From Gordius sp. MW1 (taxonomy: Eukaryota > Nematomorpha > Gordioida > Gordea > Gordiidae): a DNA stretch of 64,000 nucleotides. The notes beneath the pieces are model-generated. The model ran no database searches. It was not told the origin of the DNA and worked only from the letters and a program-made list of their open reading frames with translations. Both the position numbers and the translations under genes were made by a program. Where the stretch lies: positions 930,001-994,000 of the forward strand of contig OZ038530.1 in NCBI GenBank assembly GCA_964036665.1. Direction: 5' to 3'. The number at the start of each line of letters is the position of its first letter. The stretch's first letter is position 1. This document shows, piece by piece, positions 10,401 to 25,400 of the stretch.

Positions 10401-13400
10401 CAACGGACGGACAACGGAAGGACAACGGACGGACAACGGAAGGACAACGGGCGGACAACGGACGGACAACGGACGGACAACGGAAGGACATCAGAGGGAC
10501 AACGGACGGACAACGGAAGGACAACGGAAGGACATCAGACGGACAACGGACGGACAACGGAAGGACAACGGGCGGACAACGGACGGACAACGGACGGACA
10601 ACGGGCGGACAACGGACGGACAACAAAAGGACATCAGACGGACAACGGACGGACAACGAACGGACAACGGAAGGACAACGGAAGGACAACGGACGGACAA
10701 CGGACGGACAACGGAAGGACAACGGGCGGACAACGGACGGACAACGGACGGACAACGGACGGACAACGGAAGGACATCAGAGGGACAACGGACGGACAAC
10801 GGAAGGACAACGGGCGGACAACGGACGGACAACGGACGGACAACGGAATGACATCAGACGGACAACTGACGGACTACGGAAGGACAACGGAAGGACAACG
10901 GGCGGACAACGGACGGACAACGGACGGACAACGGAAGGACATCAGACGGACAAGGGACGGACAACGGACGGACAACGGAAGGACATCAGACGGACAACGG
11001 ACGGACAACGGAAGGACATCAGACGGACAAGGGACGGACAACGGATGGACAACGGAAGGACATCAGACGGACAACGGACGGACAACGGAAGGACAACGGA
11101 CGGACAACGGACGGACAACGGAAGGACAACGGAAGGACAACGGACGGACAACGGACGGACAACGGACGGACAACAAAAGGACATCAGACGGACAACGGAA
11201 GGACAACGGACGGACAACGGACGGACAACGGGCGGACAACGGGCGGACAACGGAAGGACAACGGAAGGACAACGGGCGGACAACGGACGGACAACGGACG
11301 GACAACAAAAGGACATCAGACGGACAACGGAAGGACAACGGACGGACAACGGACGGACAACGGGCGGACAATGGGCGGACAACAAAAGGACATCTGACGG
11401 ACAACGGACGGACAACGGACGGACAACGGGCGGACAAATGACGGACAACGGAAGGACAACGGAAGGACAACGGGCGGACAACGGACGGACAACGGAAGGA
11501 CAACGGGCGGACATCAGACGGACAACGAACGGACAACGAACGGACAACGAACGGACAACAAAAGGACATCAGACGGACAAGGGACGGACAAAGAACGGAC
11601 AACGGACGGACAACAAAAGGACATCAGACGGACAACGGACGGACAACGGAAGGACAACGGAAGGACAACGGGCGGACAACGGACGGACAACGGACGGACA
11701 ACGGAAGGACAACGGAAGGACAACGGGCCGACAACGGACGGACAACGGACGGACAACGGGCGGACAACGGACGGACAACGGAAGGACATCAGACGGACAA
11801 CGGACGGACAACGGAAGGACAACAGAAGGACAACGGGCGGACAACGGACGGACAACGAACGGACAACGGACCGACAACAAAAGGACATCAGACGGACAAC
11901 AAAAGGACATCAGACGGACAACGGACGGACAACGGAAGGACAACGGACGGACAACGGAAGGACAACGGAAGGACAACGGGCGGACAACGAACGGACAACG
12001 GACGGACAACGGAAGGACATCAGAGGGACAACGGACGGACAACGGAAGGACAACGGACGGACAACGGAAGGACAACGGACGGACAACGGACGGACAACGG
12101 AAGGACAACGGACGGACAACGGACGGACAACGGAAGGACATCAGACGGACAACGGACGGACAACGGAAGGACAACAAAAGGACATCAGACGGACAACGGA
12201 CGGACAACAAAAGGACATCAGACGGACAACGGACGGACAAGGGACGGACAACGGACGGACAACGGAAGGACATCAGACGGACAACGGACGGACAACGGAA
12301 GGACATCAGACGGACAAGGGACGGACAACGGATGGACAACGGAAGGACATCAGACGGACAACGGACGGACAACGGAAGGACAACGGACGGACAACGGACG
12401 GACAACGGAAGGACAACGGAAGGACAACGGACGGACAACGGACGGACAACGGACGGACAACGGACGGACAACAAAAGGACATCAGACGGACAACGGAAGG
12501 ACAACGGACGGACAACGGACGGACAACGGACGGACAACGGGCGGACAACGGGCGGACAACGGAAGGACAACGGAAGGACAACGGGCGGACAACGGACGGA
12601 CAACGGACGGACAACAAAAGGACATCAGACGGACAACGGAAGGACAACGGACGGACAACGGACGGACAACGGGCGGACAATGGGCGGACAACAAAAGGAC
12701 ATCTGACGGACAACGGACGGACAACGGACGGACAACGGGCGGACAAATGACGGACAACGGAAGGACAACAAAAGGACATCAGACGGACAACGGACGGACA
12801 ACAAAAGGACATCAGACGGACAAGGGACGGACAACGGATGGACAACGGAAGGACATCAGACGGACAACGGACGGACAACGGAAGGACAACAAAAGGACAT
12901 CAGACGGATAACGGACGGATACCAAAAGGACATCAGACGGACAACGGACGGACAACGGAAGGACAACGGAAGGACAACGGGCGGACAACGGAAGGACAAC
13001 AAAAGGACATCAGACGGACAACGGACGGACAACAAAAGGACATCAGACGGACAACGGACGGACAACGGAAGGACAACGGAAGGACAACGGGCGGACAACG
13101 GACGGACAACGGACGGACAACGGGCGGACAACGAAAGGACAACGGACGGACAACGGACGGACAACGGACGGACAATGGGCGGACAACGGAAGGACAACGG
13201 ACGGACAACGGACGGACAACGGAAGGACAACGGAAGGACAACGGACGGACAACGGACGGACAACAAAAGGACATCAGACGGACAACGGAAGGACAACGGA
13301 CGGACAACGGACGGACAACGGGCGGACAACGGAAGGACAACGGAAGGACAACGGAAGGACAACGGGCGGACAACGGACGGACAACGGACGGACAACAAAA

Positions 13401-14170
13401 GGACATCAGACGGACAACGGAAGGACAACGGACGGACAACGGACGGACAACGGACGGACAATGGGCGGACAACAAAAGGACATCTGACGGACAACGGACG
13501 GACAACGGACGGACAACGGGCGGACAAATGACGGACAACGGAAGGACAACAAAAGGACATCAGACGGACAACGGACGGACAACAAAAGGACATCAGACGG
13601 ACAACGGAAGGACATCAGACGGACAAGGGACGGACAACGGATGGACAACGGAAGGACATCAGACGGACAACGGACGGACAACTGAAGGACAACAAAAGGA
13701 CATCAGACGGACAACGGACGGATACCAAAAGGACATCAGACGGACAACGGACGGACAACGGAAGGACAACGGAAGGACAACGGGCGGACAACGGAAGGAC
13801 AACAAAAGGACATCAGACGGACAACGGACGGACTACAAAAGGACATCAGACGGACAACGGACGGACAACGGAAGGACAACGGAAGGACAACGGGCGGACA
13901 ACGGACGGACAACGGACGGACAACGGGCGGACAACGAAAGGACAACGGACGGACAACGGACGGACAACGGACGGACAATGGGCGGACAACGGAAGGACAA
14001 CGGGCGGACAACGGACGGACAACGGACGGACAACGGGCGGACAACGGACGGACAACGGGCGGACAACGAAAGGACAACGGACGGACAACGGACGGACAAC
14101 GGACGGACAACGGACGGACAACGGACGGACAACAGACGGACAACGGGCGGACAACGGACGGACAACGGAC
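7472..14170 (+). repeat. 11-bp minisatellite array (6.7 kb) between B2 and B3
   Basis: This is about 609 units without interruption. It contains the 1.34-kb recurrent block at 9694-11030. A segment starting near 9690 reappears 1,826 bp (166 units) further on, near 11516. Rare units include GGACAATGGGC (for example 8198-8208), GGACATTAGAC, GGACGCACAAG-type and GGACAAATGAC. Open frames of more than 1,700 codons cross it only because the unit lacks stop codons. Confidence 0.97.
9694..11030 (+). repeat. 1.34-kb recurrent array block, copy 1
   Basis: A specific order of unit variants (GGACAAAGAAC early, an AACTGACGGACTACGG signature near 10865) recurs near-identically at 51670-53006, 57915-59251 and 62004-63340. 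It is matched at 9694/62004 on the left and stops matching at 11031 (G) versus 63341 (C) on the right. Confidence 0.82.
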
Positions 14171-14838
14171 GTAGCCAGCGGACGGCCAAAAAGTCATATT
14201 ATCAACAGAATACTCTCACGGATTCAAACTTGTTGCCTCCTGACGGACAACGGACGGTCCGTCGTCCCTCCGTTGTCCGTCCGTCCTCCCTCCGTCGTCT
14301 CTCCGTCGTCCGTCCGTCGTCCCTCCGTCGTCCGTCCGTCGTCCCTCCGTCGTCCCTCCGTCGTCCGTCCGTCGTCCCTCCGTCGTCCGTCCGTCGTCCC
14401 TCCGTCGTCCGTCCGTCGTCCCTCCGTCGTCCCTCCGTCGTCCCTCCGTGCTATGCAATTTATTAAATTTTTTTTATCAAAAAATATTTTTTTCGACCTC
14501 AAATTTTTTTCCATTTTTTTGTTCAACCATATAGGCCTCATGAAAATTTTTGATATCAGAAGTGAATTCCGTAAAAAAAATTTTTTTGATCAGAAAATAT
14601 TTTTTCGACCTCAAAATTTTTTCAATTTTTTTGTAACACCATATAGGCCTCATGAAAATTTTCGATATCAGAGGTGAATTCCGAAAAAAAAAATTTTTCG
14701 ACTTGAAAATTTTTTAAATTTTTTTGTTCAACCATATAGGCTTCGTGAAAATTTCAGCGGACGGCTAAAAAGTCATATTATCAATGTTATTAACAAGAAC
14801 AGAATACTCTCCGGGATTCAAACTTGTAGCCTCCTGAT
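14171..14838. repeat. composite module B3, long form (668 bp)
   Basis: This is organised as B1, but the inverted 11-bp block has about 17 units instead of 10. That accounts for the extra length, apart from a one-base difference in an A run. All three AT-rich repeats and both alpha boxes are present. Confidence 0.9.
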
Positions 14839-17800
14839 GGACAACGGACGGACAACGGAAGGACATCAGACGGACAAGGGACGGACAACGGACGGACAAC
14901 GGAAGGACATCAGACGGACAACGGACGGACAACGGAAGGACATCAGATGGACAAGGGACGGACAACGGATGGACAACGGAAGGACATCAGACGGACAACG
15001 GACGGACAACGGAAGGACAACAAAAGGACATCAGACGGACAACGGACGGACAACAAAAGGACATCAGACGGACAACGGACGGACAACGGAAGGACAACGG
15101 ACGGACAACGGAAGGACAACGGAAGGACAACGGGCGGACAAAGAACGGACAACGAACGGACAACGGACGGACAACGGAAGGACAACGGACGGACAACGGA
15201 AGGACAACGGAAGGACAACGGGCGGACAACGGACGGACGACGGAAGGACAACGGGCGGACATCAGACGGACAACGGACGGACAACGGAAGGACAACAAAA
15301 GGACATCAGACGGACAACGAACGGACAACGAACGGACAACGAACGGTCAACGAACGGACAACGAACGGACAACGAACGGACAACGGACAGACAACGAACG
15401 GACAACGGACGGACAACGGAAGGACAACGGACGGACAACGGAAGGACATCAGACGGACAACGGAAGGACAACGGATGGACAACGGGCGGACAACGGACGG
15501 ACAACAAAATGACATCAGACGGACAACGGACGTACAACGGAAGGACAACGGAAGGACAACGGAAGGACAACGGAAGGACAACGGAAGGACAACGGGCGGA
15601 CAACGGACGGACAACGGAAGGACATCAGACGGACAACGGACGGACAACGGACGGACAACGGACGGACAACGGACGGACAACGGACGGACAACGGAAGGAC
15701 AACGGACGGACAACGGACGGACAACGAACGGACAACGGAAGGACAACGGAAGGACAACGGACGGACAACGAACGGACAACAAACGGACAACGGACAGACA
15801 ACAAAAGGACATCTGACGGACAACGGAAGGACAACGGACGGACAACGGACGGACAACGGAAGGACAACGGAAGGACAAAGGGCGGACAACGGACGGACAA
15901 CGAACGGACAACGAACGGACAACGGACAGACAACAAAAGGACATCTGACGGACAACGGAAGGACAACGGAAGGACAACGGGCGGACAACGGACGGACAAC
16001 GGAAGGACATCAGACGGACAACGGAAGGACAACGGAAGGACAACGGAAGGACAACGGATGGACAACGGGCGGACAACGGACGGACAACAAAATGACATCA
16101 GACGGACAACGGACGTACAACGGAAGGACAACGGAAGGACAACGGAAGGACAACGGAAGGACAACGGAAGGACAACGGGCGGACAACGGACGGACAACGG
16201 AAGGACATCAGACGGACAACGGACGGACAACGGAAGGACAACGGACGGACAACGGAAGGACAACGGAAGGACAACGGGCGGACAACGGACGGACAACGGA
16301 AGGACAACGGAATGACAACGGGCGGACAACGGACGGACAACGGAAGGACATCAGACGGACAACGGACGGACAACGGAAGGACAACAAAAGGACATCAGAC
16401 GGACAACGAACGGACAACGAACGGACAACGAACGGACAACGGAAGGACAACGGAAGGACAAAGGGCGGACAACGGACGGACAACGAACGGACAACGAACG
16501 GACAACGGACAGACAACAAAAGGACATCTGACGGACAACGGAAGGAAAACGGACGGACAACGGACGGACAACGGAAGGACAACGGACGGACAACGGACGG
16601 ACAACGGAAGGACAACGGAAGGACAACGGAAGGACAACGGATGGACAACGGGCGGACAACGGACGGACAACAAAATGACATCAGACGGACAACGGACGTA
16701 CAACGGAAGGACAACGGAAGGACAACGGAAGGACAACGGAAGGACAACGGAAGGACAACGGGCGGACAACGGACGGACAACGGAAGGACATCAGACGGAC
16801 AACGGACGGACAACGGAAGGACAACGGACGGACAACGGAAGGACAACGGAAGGACAACGGGCGGACAACGGACGGACAACGGAAGGACAACGGAATGACA
16901 ACGGGCGGACAACGGACGGACAACGGAAGGACATCAGACGGACAACGGACGGACAACGGAAGGACAACAAAAGGACATCAGACGGACAACGAACGGACAA
17001 CGAACGGACAACGAACGGACAACGGAAGGACAACGGGCGGACAACGGACGGACAACGGACGGACAACGGACGGACAACGGACGGACAACGGGCGGACAAC
17101 GAAAGGACAACAGACGGACAACGGACGGACAACGGACGGACAACGGACGGACAATGGGCGGACAACGGAAGGACAACGGGCGGACAACGGACGGACAACG
17201 GGCGGACAACGGGCGGACAACGGAGTGACAACGGAAGGACAACGGACGGACAACGGACGGACAACAAAAGGACATCAGACGGACAACGGACGGACAACGG
17301 AAGGACAACGGACGGACAACGGACGGACAACGGAAGGACAACGGAAGGACAACGGAAGGACAACGGATGGACAACGGGCGGACAACGGACGGACAACAAA
17401 ATGACATCAGACGGACAACGGACGTACAACGGAAGGACAACGGAAGGACAACGGAAGGACAACGGGCGGACAACGGACGGACAACGGACGGACAACGGGC
17501 GGACAACGGATGGACAACGGACGGACAACGGACGGACAACGGAAGGACATCAGACGGACAAGGGACGGACAACGCACGGACAACGGAAGGACATCAGACG
17601 GACAACCGACGGACAACGGACGGACAACGGACGGACAACGGACGGACAACGGAAGGACAACGGGCGGACAACGGACGGACAACGGAAGGACATCAGACGG
17701 ACAACGGACGGACAACGGACGGATAACGGAAGGACATCAGACGGACAACGGGCGGACAACGAACGGACAACGAACGGACAACGGACGGACAACGGGCGGA

Positions 17801-18908
17801 CAACGGACGGACAACAAAATGACATCAGACGGACAACGAACGGACAACGAACGGACAACGGAAGGACAACGGGCGGACAACGGACGGACAACGGACGGAC
17901 AACGGACGGACAACGGACGGACAACGGGCGGACAACGAAAGGACAACAGACGGACAACGGACGGACAACGGACGGACAACGGACGGACAATGGGCGGACA
18001 ACGGAAGGACAACGGAAGGACAACGGAAGGACAACGGAAGGACATCAGACGGACAACGGACGGACAACGGACGGACAACGGAAGGACAACGGGCGGACAA
18101 CGGACGGACAACGGACGGACAACGGACGGACAACGGAAGGACATCAGACGGACAACGGACGGACAACGGAAGGACAACGAACGGACAACGAACGGACAAC
18201 GAACGGACAACGGACGGACAACAAAAGGACATCAGACGGACAAGGGACGGACAACGGACGGACAACGGACGGACAACAAAAGGACATCAGACGGACAACG
18301 GACGGACAACGGAAGGACAACGGACGGACAACGGAAGGACAACGGACGGACAACGGACGGACAACGGACGGACAACGGACGGACAACGGAAGGACATCAG
18401 ACGGACAACGGACGGACAACGGAAGGACAACGGAAGGACAACGGGCGGACAACGGACGGACAACGGACGGACAACGGAAGGACATCAAACGGACAAGGGA
18501 CGGACAACGGACGGACAACGGAAGGACATCAGACGGACAAGGGACGGACAACGGATGGACAACGGAAGGACATCAGACGGACAACGGACGGACAACGGAA
18601 GGACAACAAAAGGACATCAGACGGACAACGGACGGACAACGGACGGACAACGGAAGGACAACGGACGGACAACGGAAGGACAACGGACGGACAACGGAAG
18701 GACAACGGACGGACAACGGAAGGACAACGGGCGGACAACGGACGGACAACGGACGGACAACGGAAGGACATCAGACGGACAACGGACGGACAACGGAAGG
18801 ACAACGGAAGAACAACGGAAGGACAACGAACGGACAACGAACGGACAAAGGACGGACAACGGACGGACAACAGACGGACAACGGGCGGACAACGGACGGA
18901 CAACGGAC
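14839..18908 (+). repeat. 11-bp minisatellite array (4.1 kb) between B3 and B4
   Basis: The first part matches the array after B10 up to 15395, where the large duplication ends. A 583-bp (53-unit) tandem duplication is evident around 16100-16960: the same variant order is displaced by 583 bp. From about 17360 to 17730 it matches 24724-25083. The last 400 bp before B4 match those before B1, B5, B6, B7 and B8. GGACAACGAAA, GGACAACCGAC and CGGAGTGACAACGG variants are concentrated here and in the next array. Confidence 0.97.
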
Positions 18909-19478
18909 GTAGCCAGCGGACGGCCAAAAAGTCATATTATCAACAGAATACTCTCACGGATTCAAACTTGTTGCCTCCTGACGGACAACGGACGGTCCGT
19001 CGTCCCTCCGTTGTCCGTCCGTCCTCCCTCCGTCGTCTCTCCGTCGTCCGTCCGTCGTCCGTCCGTCGTCCCTCCGTCGTCCCTCCGTGCTATGCAATTT
19101 ATTAAATTTTTTTTATCAAAAAATATTTTTTTCGACCTCAAATTTTTTTCCATTTTTTTGTTCAACCATATAGGCCTCATGAAAATTTTTGATATCAGAA
19201 GTGAATTCCGTAAAAAAAATTTTTTTGATCAGAAAATATTTTTTCGACCTCAAAATTTTTTCAATTTTTTTGTAACACCATATAGGCCTCATGAAAATTT
19301 TCGATATCAGAGGTGAATTCCGAAAAAAAAAATTTTTTCGACTTGAAAATTTTTTAAATTTTTTTGTTCAACCATATAGGCTTCGTGAAAATTTCAGCGG
19401 ACGGCTAAAAAGTCATATTATCAATGTTATTAACAAGAACAGAATACTCTCCGGGATTCAAACTTGTAGCCTCCTGAT
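18909..19478. repeat. composite module B4 (570 bp)
   Basis: This has the B organisation with eight inverted 11-bp units and three AT-rich repeats. The alpha boxes and both array junctions are conserved. Confidence 0.9.
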
Positions 19479-22400
19479 GGACAACGGACGGACAACGGAA
19501 GGACATCAGACGGACAACGGACGGACAACGGACGGACAACGGAAGGACATCAGACGGACAACGGACGGACAACGGAAGGACATCAGATGGACAAGGGACG
19601 GACAACGGATGGACAACGGAAGGACATCAGACGGACAACGGACGGACAACGGAAGGACAACAAAAGGACATCAGACGGACAACGGACGGACAACAAAAGG
19701 ACATCAGACGGACAACGGACGGACAACGGAAGGACAACGGACGGACAACGGAAGGACAACGGAAGGACAACGGGCGGACAACGGACGGACAACGGAAGGA
19801 CAACGAGCGGACATCAGACGGACAACGGACGGACAACGGAAGGACAACAAAAGGACATCAGACGGACAACGAACGGACAACGAACGGACAACGAACGGTC
19901 AACGGACAGACAACAAAAGGACATCAGACGGACAACGGACGGACAACGAACGGACAACGGACGGACAACGGACGGACAACGGACGGACAACAAAATGACA
20001 TCAGACGGACAACGGAAGGACAACGGATGGACAACGGGCGGACAACGGACGGACAACAAAATGACATCAGACGGACAACGGACGTACAACGGAAGGACAA
20101 CGGAAGGACAACGGAAGGACAACGGAAGGACAACGGAAGGACAACGGGCGGACAACGGACGGACAACGGAAGGACATCAGACGGACAACGGACGGACAAC
20201 GGACGGACATCGGACGGACAACGGACGGACAACGGACGGACAACGGAAGGACAACGGACGGACAACGGACGGACAACGAACGGACAACGGAAGGACAACG
20301 GAAGGACAACGGACGGACAACGAACGGACAACAAACGGACAACGGACAGACAACAAAAGGACATCTGACGGACAACGGAAGGACAACGGACGGACAACGG
20401 ACGGACAACGGAAGGACAACGGAAGGACAAAGGGCGGACAACGGACGGACAACGAACGGACAACGAACGGACAACGGACAGACAACAAAAGGACATCTGA
20501 CGGACAACGGAAGGACAACGGAAGGACAACGGGCGGACAACGGACGGACAACGGAAGGACAACGGAAGGACAACGGAAGGACAACGGATGGACAACGGGC
20601 GGACAACGGACGGACAACAAAATGACATCAGACGGACAACGGACGGACAACGGAAGGACAACGGAAGGACAACGGAAGGACAACGGAAGGACAACGGAAG
20701 GACAACGGAAGGACAACGGGCGGACAACGGACGGACAACGGAAGGACATCAGACGGACAACGGACGGACAACGGAAGGACAACGGACGGACAACGGAAGG
20801 ACAACGGAAGGACAACGGGCGGACAACGGACGGACAACGGAAGGACAACGGAATGACAACGGGCGGACAACGGACGGACAACGGAAGGACATCAGACGGA
20901 CAACGGACGGACAACGGAAGGACAACAAAAGGACATCAGACGGACAACGAACGGACAACGAACGGACAACGGGCGGACAACGGAAGGACAACGGACGGAC
21001 AACGGACGGACAACGGACGGACAACGGAAGGACAACGGACGGACAACGGAAGGACAACGGGCGGACAACGGACGGACAACGGACGGACAACGGACGGACA
21101 ACGGGCGGACAACGAAAGGACAACAGACGGACAACGGAAAGACAACGGAAGGACAACGGGCGGACAACGGACGGACAACGGACGGACAACGGACGGACAA
21201 CGGGCGGACAACGAAAGGACAACGGACGGACAACGAACGGACAACGGGCGGACAACGGAAGGACAACGCAAGGACAACGGACGGACAACGGACGGACAAC
21301 AAAAGGACATCAAACGGACAACGGACGGACAACGGAAGGACAACAAAAGGACATCAGACGGACAACGAACGGACAACGAACGGACAACGAACGGACAACG
21401 AACGGACAACGGATAGACAACAAAAGGACATCAGACGGACAACGGACGGACAACAAACGGACAACGGACGGACAACGGACGGACAACAAAATGACATCAG
21501 ACGCACAACTAACGGACAACGGAAGGACAACGGAAGGACAACGGAAGGACAACGGACGGACAACGGACGGACAACGAACGGACAACGAACGGACAACGGA
21601 CAGACAACAAAAGGACATCAGACGGACAACGGAAGGACAACGGACGGACAACGGACGGACAACGGAAGGACAACGGAAGGACAACGGGCGGACAACGAAC
21701 GGACAACGAACGGACAACGGACAGACAACAAAAGGACATCTGACGGACAACGGAAGGAAAACGGACGGACAACGGACGGACAACGGAAGGACAACGGACG
21801 GACAACGGACGGACAACGGAAGGACAACGGAAGGACAACGGAAGGACAACGGATGGACAACGGGCGGACAACGGACGGACAACAAAATGACATCAGACGG
21901 ACAACGGACGTACAACGGAAGGACAACGGAAGGACAACGGAAGGACAACGGAAGGACAACGGAAGGACAACGGGCGGACAACGGACGGACAACGGAAGGA
22001 CATCAGACGGACAACGGACGGACAACGGAAGGACAACGGACGGACAACGGAAGGACAACGGAAGGACAACGGGCGGACAACGGACGGACAACGGAAGGAC
22101 AACGGAATGACAACGGGCGGACAACGGACGGACAACGGAAGGACATCAGACGGACAACGGACGGACAACGGAAGGACAACAAAAGGACATCAGACGGACA
22201 ACGAACGGACAACGAACGGACAACGAACGGACAACGAACGGACAACGGAAGGACAACGGGCGGACAACGGACGGACAACGGACGGACAACGGACGGACAA
22301 CGGACGGACAACGGACGGACAACGGGCGGACAACGAAAGGACAACAGACGGACAACGGACGGACAACGGACGGACAACGGACGGACAATGGGCGGACAAC

Positions 22401-25400
22401 GGAAGGACAACGGGCGGACAACGGACGGACAACGGGCGGACAACGGGCGGACAACGGAGTGACAACGGAAGGACAACGGACGGACAACGGACGGACAACA
22501 AAAGGACATCAGACGGACAACGGACGGACAACGGAAGGACAACGGAAGGACAACGGAAGGACAACGGGCGGACAACGGACGGACAACGGACGGACAACGG
22601 GCGGACAACGGAAGGACAACGGGCGGACAACGGACGGACAACGAAAGGACAACGGACGGACAACGGACGGACAACGGACGGACAACGGACGGACAATGGG
22701 CGGACAACGGAAGGACAACGGGCGGACAACGGGCGGACAACGGAAGGACAACGGAAGGACAACGGAAGGACAACGGGCGGACAACGGACGGACAACGGAC
22801 GGACAACGGGCGGACAACGGATGGACAACGGGCGGACAACGGACGGACAACAAAAGGACATCAGACGGACAACGGACGGACAACGGACGGACAACGGAAG
22901 GACAACGGGCGGACAACGGACGGACAACGGAAGGACATCAGACGGACAACGGACGGACAACGGACGGATAACGGAAGGACATCAGACGGACAACGGGCGG
23001 ACAACGAACGGACAACGAACGGACAACGGACGGACAACGGGCGGACAACGGACGGACAACAAAATGACATCAGACGGACAACGGACGGACAACGGAAGGA
23101 CAACGGAAGGACAACGGAAGGACAACGGAAGGACAACGGGCGGACAACGGACGGACAACGGAAGGACATCAGACGGACAACGAAAGGACAACAGACGGAC
23201 AACGGACGGACAACGGACGGACAACGGACGGACAATGGGCGGACAACGGAAGGACAACGGGCGGAAAACGGACGGACAACGGGCGGACAACGGGCGGACA
23301 ACGGAGTGACAACGGAAGGACAACGGACGGACAACGGACGGACAACAAAAGGACATCAGACGGACAACGGACGGACAACGGAAGGACAACGGAAGGACAA
23401 CGGAAGGACAACGGGCGGACAACGGACGGACAACGGACGGACAACGGGCGGACAACGGAAGGACAACGGGCGGACAACGGACGGACAACGAAAGGACAAC
23501 GGGCGGACAACGGACGGACAACGGAAGGACATCAGACGGACAACGGACGGACAACGGACGGATAACGGAAGGACATCAGACGGACAACGGGCGGACAACG
23601 AACGGACAACGAACGGACAACGGACGGACAACGGGCGGACAACGGACGGACAACAAAATGACATCAGACGGACAACGAACGGACAACGAACGGACAACGG
23701 AAGGACAACGGGCGGACAACGGACGGACAACGGACGGACAACGGAAGGACATCAGACGGACAAGGGACGGACAACGCTCGGACAACGGAAGGACATCAGA
23801 CGGACAACCGACGGACAACGAACGGACAACGGACGGACAATGGGCGGACAACGGAAGGACAACGGGCGGACAACGGACGGACAACGGACGGACAACGGAC
23901 GGACAATGGGCGGACAACGGAAGGACAACGGGCGGACAACGGACGGACAACGGGCGGACAACGGGCGGACAACGGAGTGACAACGGAAGGACAACGGACG
24001 GACAACGGACGGACAACAAAAGGACATCAGACGGACAACGGACGGACAACGGAAGGACAACGGAAGGACAACGGAAGGACAACGGGCGGACAACGGACGG
24101 ACAACGGACGGACAACGGGCGGACAACGGGCGGACAACGAAAGGACAACAGACGGACAACGGAAGGACAACGGAAGGACAACGGGCGGACAACGGACGGA
24201 CAACGGACGGACAACGGACGGACAACGGGCGGACAACGAAAGGACAACGGACGGACAACGAACGGACAACGGGCGGACAACGGAAGGACAACGCAAGGAC
24301 AACGGACGGACAACGGACGGACAACAAAAGGACATCAAACGGACAACGGACGGACAACGAACGGACAACGAACGGACAACGGAAGGACAACGGGCGGACA
24401 ACGGACGGACAACGGACGGACAACGGACGGACAACGGACGGACAACGGGCGGACAACGAAAGGACAACAGACGGACAACGGACGGACAACGGACGGACAA
24501 CGGACGGACAATGGGCGGACAACGGAAGGACAACGGGCGGACAACGGACGGACAACGGGCGGACAACGGGCGGACAACGGAGTGACAACGGAAGGACAAC
24601 GGACGGACAACGGACGGACAACAAAAGGACATCAGACGGACAACGGACGGACAACGGAAGGACAACGGACGGACAACGGACGGACAACGGAAGGACAACG
24701 GAAGGACAACGGAAGGACAACGGATGGACAACGGGCGGACAACGGACGGACAACAAAATGACATCAGACGGACAACGGACGTACAACGGAAGGACAACGG
24801 AAGGACAACGGAAGGACAACGGGCGGACAACGGACGGACAACGGACGGACAACGGGCGGACAACGGATGGACAACGGACGGACAACGGACGGACAACGGA
24901 AGGACATCAGACGGACAAGGGACGGACAACGCACGGACAACGGAAGGACATCAGACGGACAACCGACGGACAACGGACGGACAACGGACGGACAACGGAC
25001 GGACAACGGAAGGACAACGGGCGGACAACGGACGGACAACGGAAGGACATCAGACGGACAACGGACGGACAACGGACGGATAACGGAAGGACATCAGACG
25101 GACAACGGGCGGACAACGAACGGACAACGAACGGACAACGGACGGACAACGGGCGGACAACGGACGGACAACAAAATGACATCAGACGGACAACGAACGG
25201 ACAACGAACGGACAACGGAAGGACAACGGGCGGACAACGGACGGACAACGGACGGACAACGGACGGACAACGGACGGACAACGGACGGACAACGGACGGA
25301 CAACGGGCGGACAACGAAAGGACAACAGACGGACAACGGACGGACAACGGACGGACAACGGACGGACAATGGGCGGACAACGGAAGGACAACGGGCGGAC

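Larger units (their letters stand above)
1..15395 (+). repeat. 15.4-kb segmental duplication, first copy
   Basis: Everything from the window start to about 15395 recurs from 39876 onward. The offset is 39,875 bp for A1, A2, B2 and the array up to 9835, and then shifts through three indels in the partner copy (+2,101, +11, -22). Diagnostic substitutions agree: A1 pairs with A6 and A2 with A7 at the codon that varies between AAC and TAC. The match ends where 15396 (G) and 57361 (A) part. The duplication extends leftward out of the window. Confidence 0.9.

Noticed and set aside
9694..11030. G-quadruplex tract
   Set aside because: G runs in the array are mostly two long, allowing only weak two-layer folds. 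The only longer runs are the G7-G13 tracts at the transposon ends.
7580..12706. Open frame of 1,708 codons (and a similar one of 1,790 at 47455-52827) as a repeat-protein gene
   Set aside because: All frames on both strands are open because the 11-bp unit lacks stops. Starts and stops come from rare unit variants (GGATGGAC, AAATGACATC), and substitutions show no codon-position bias that I can see.
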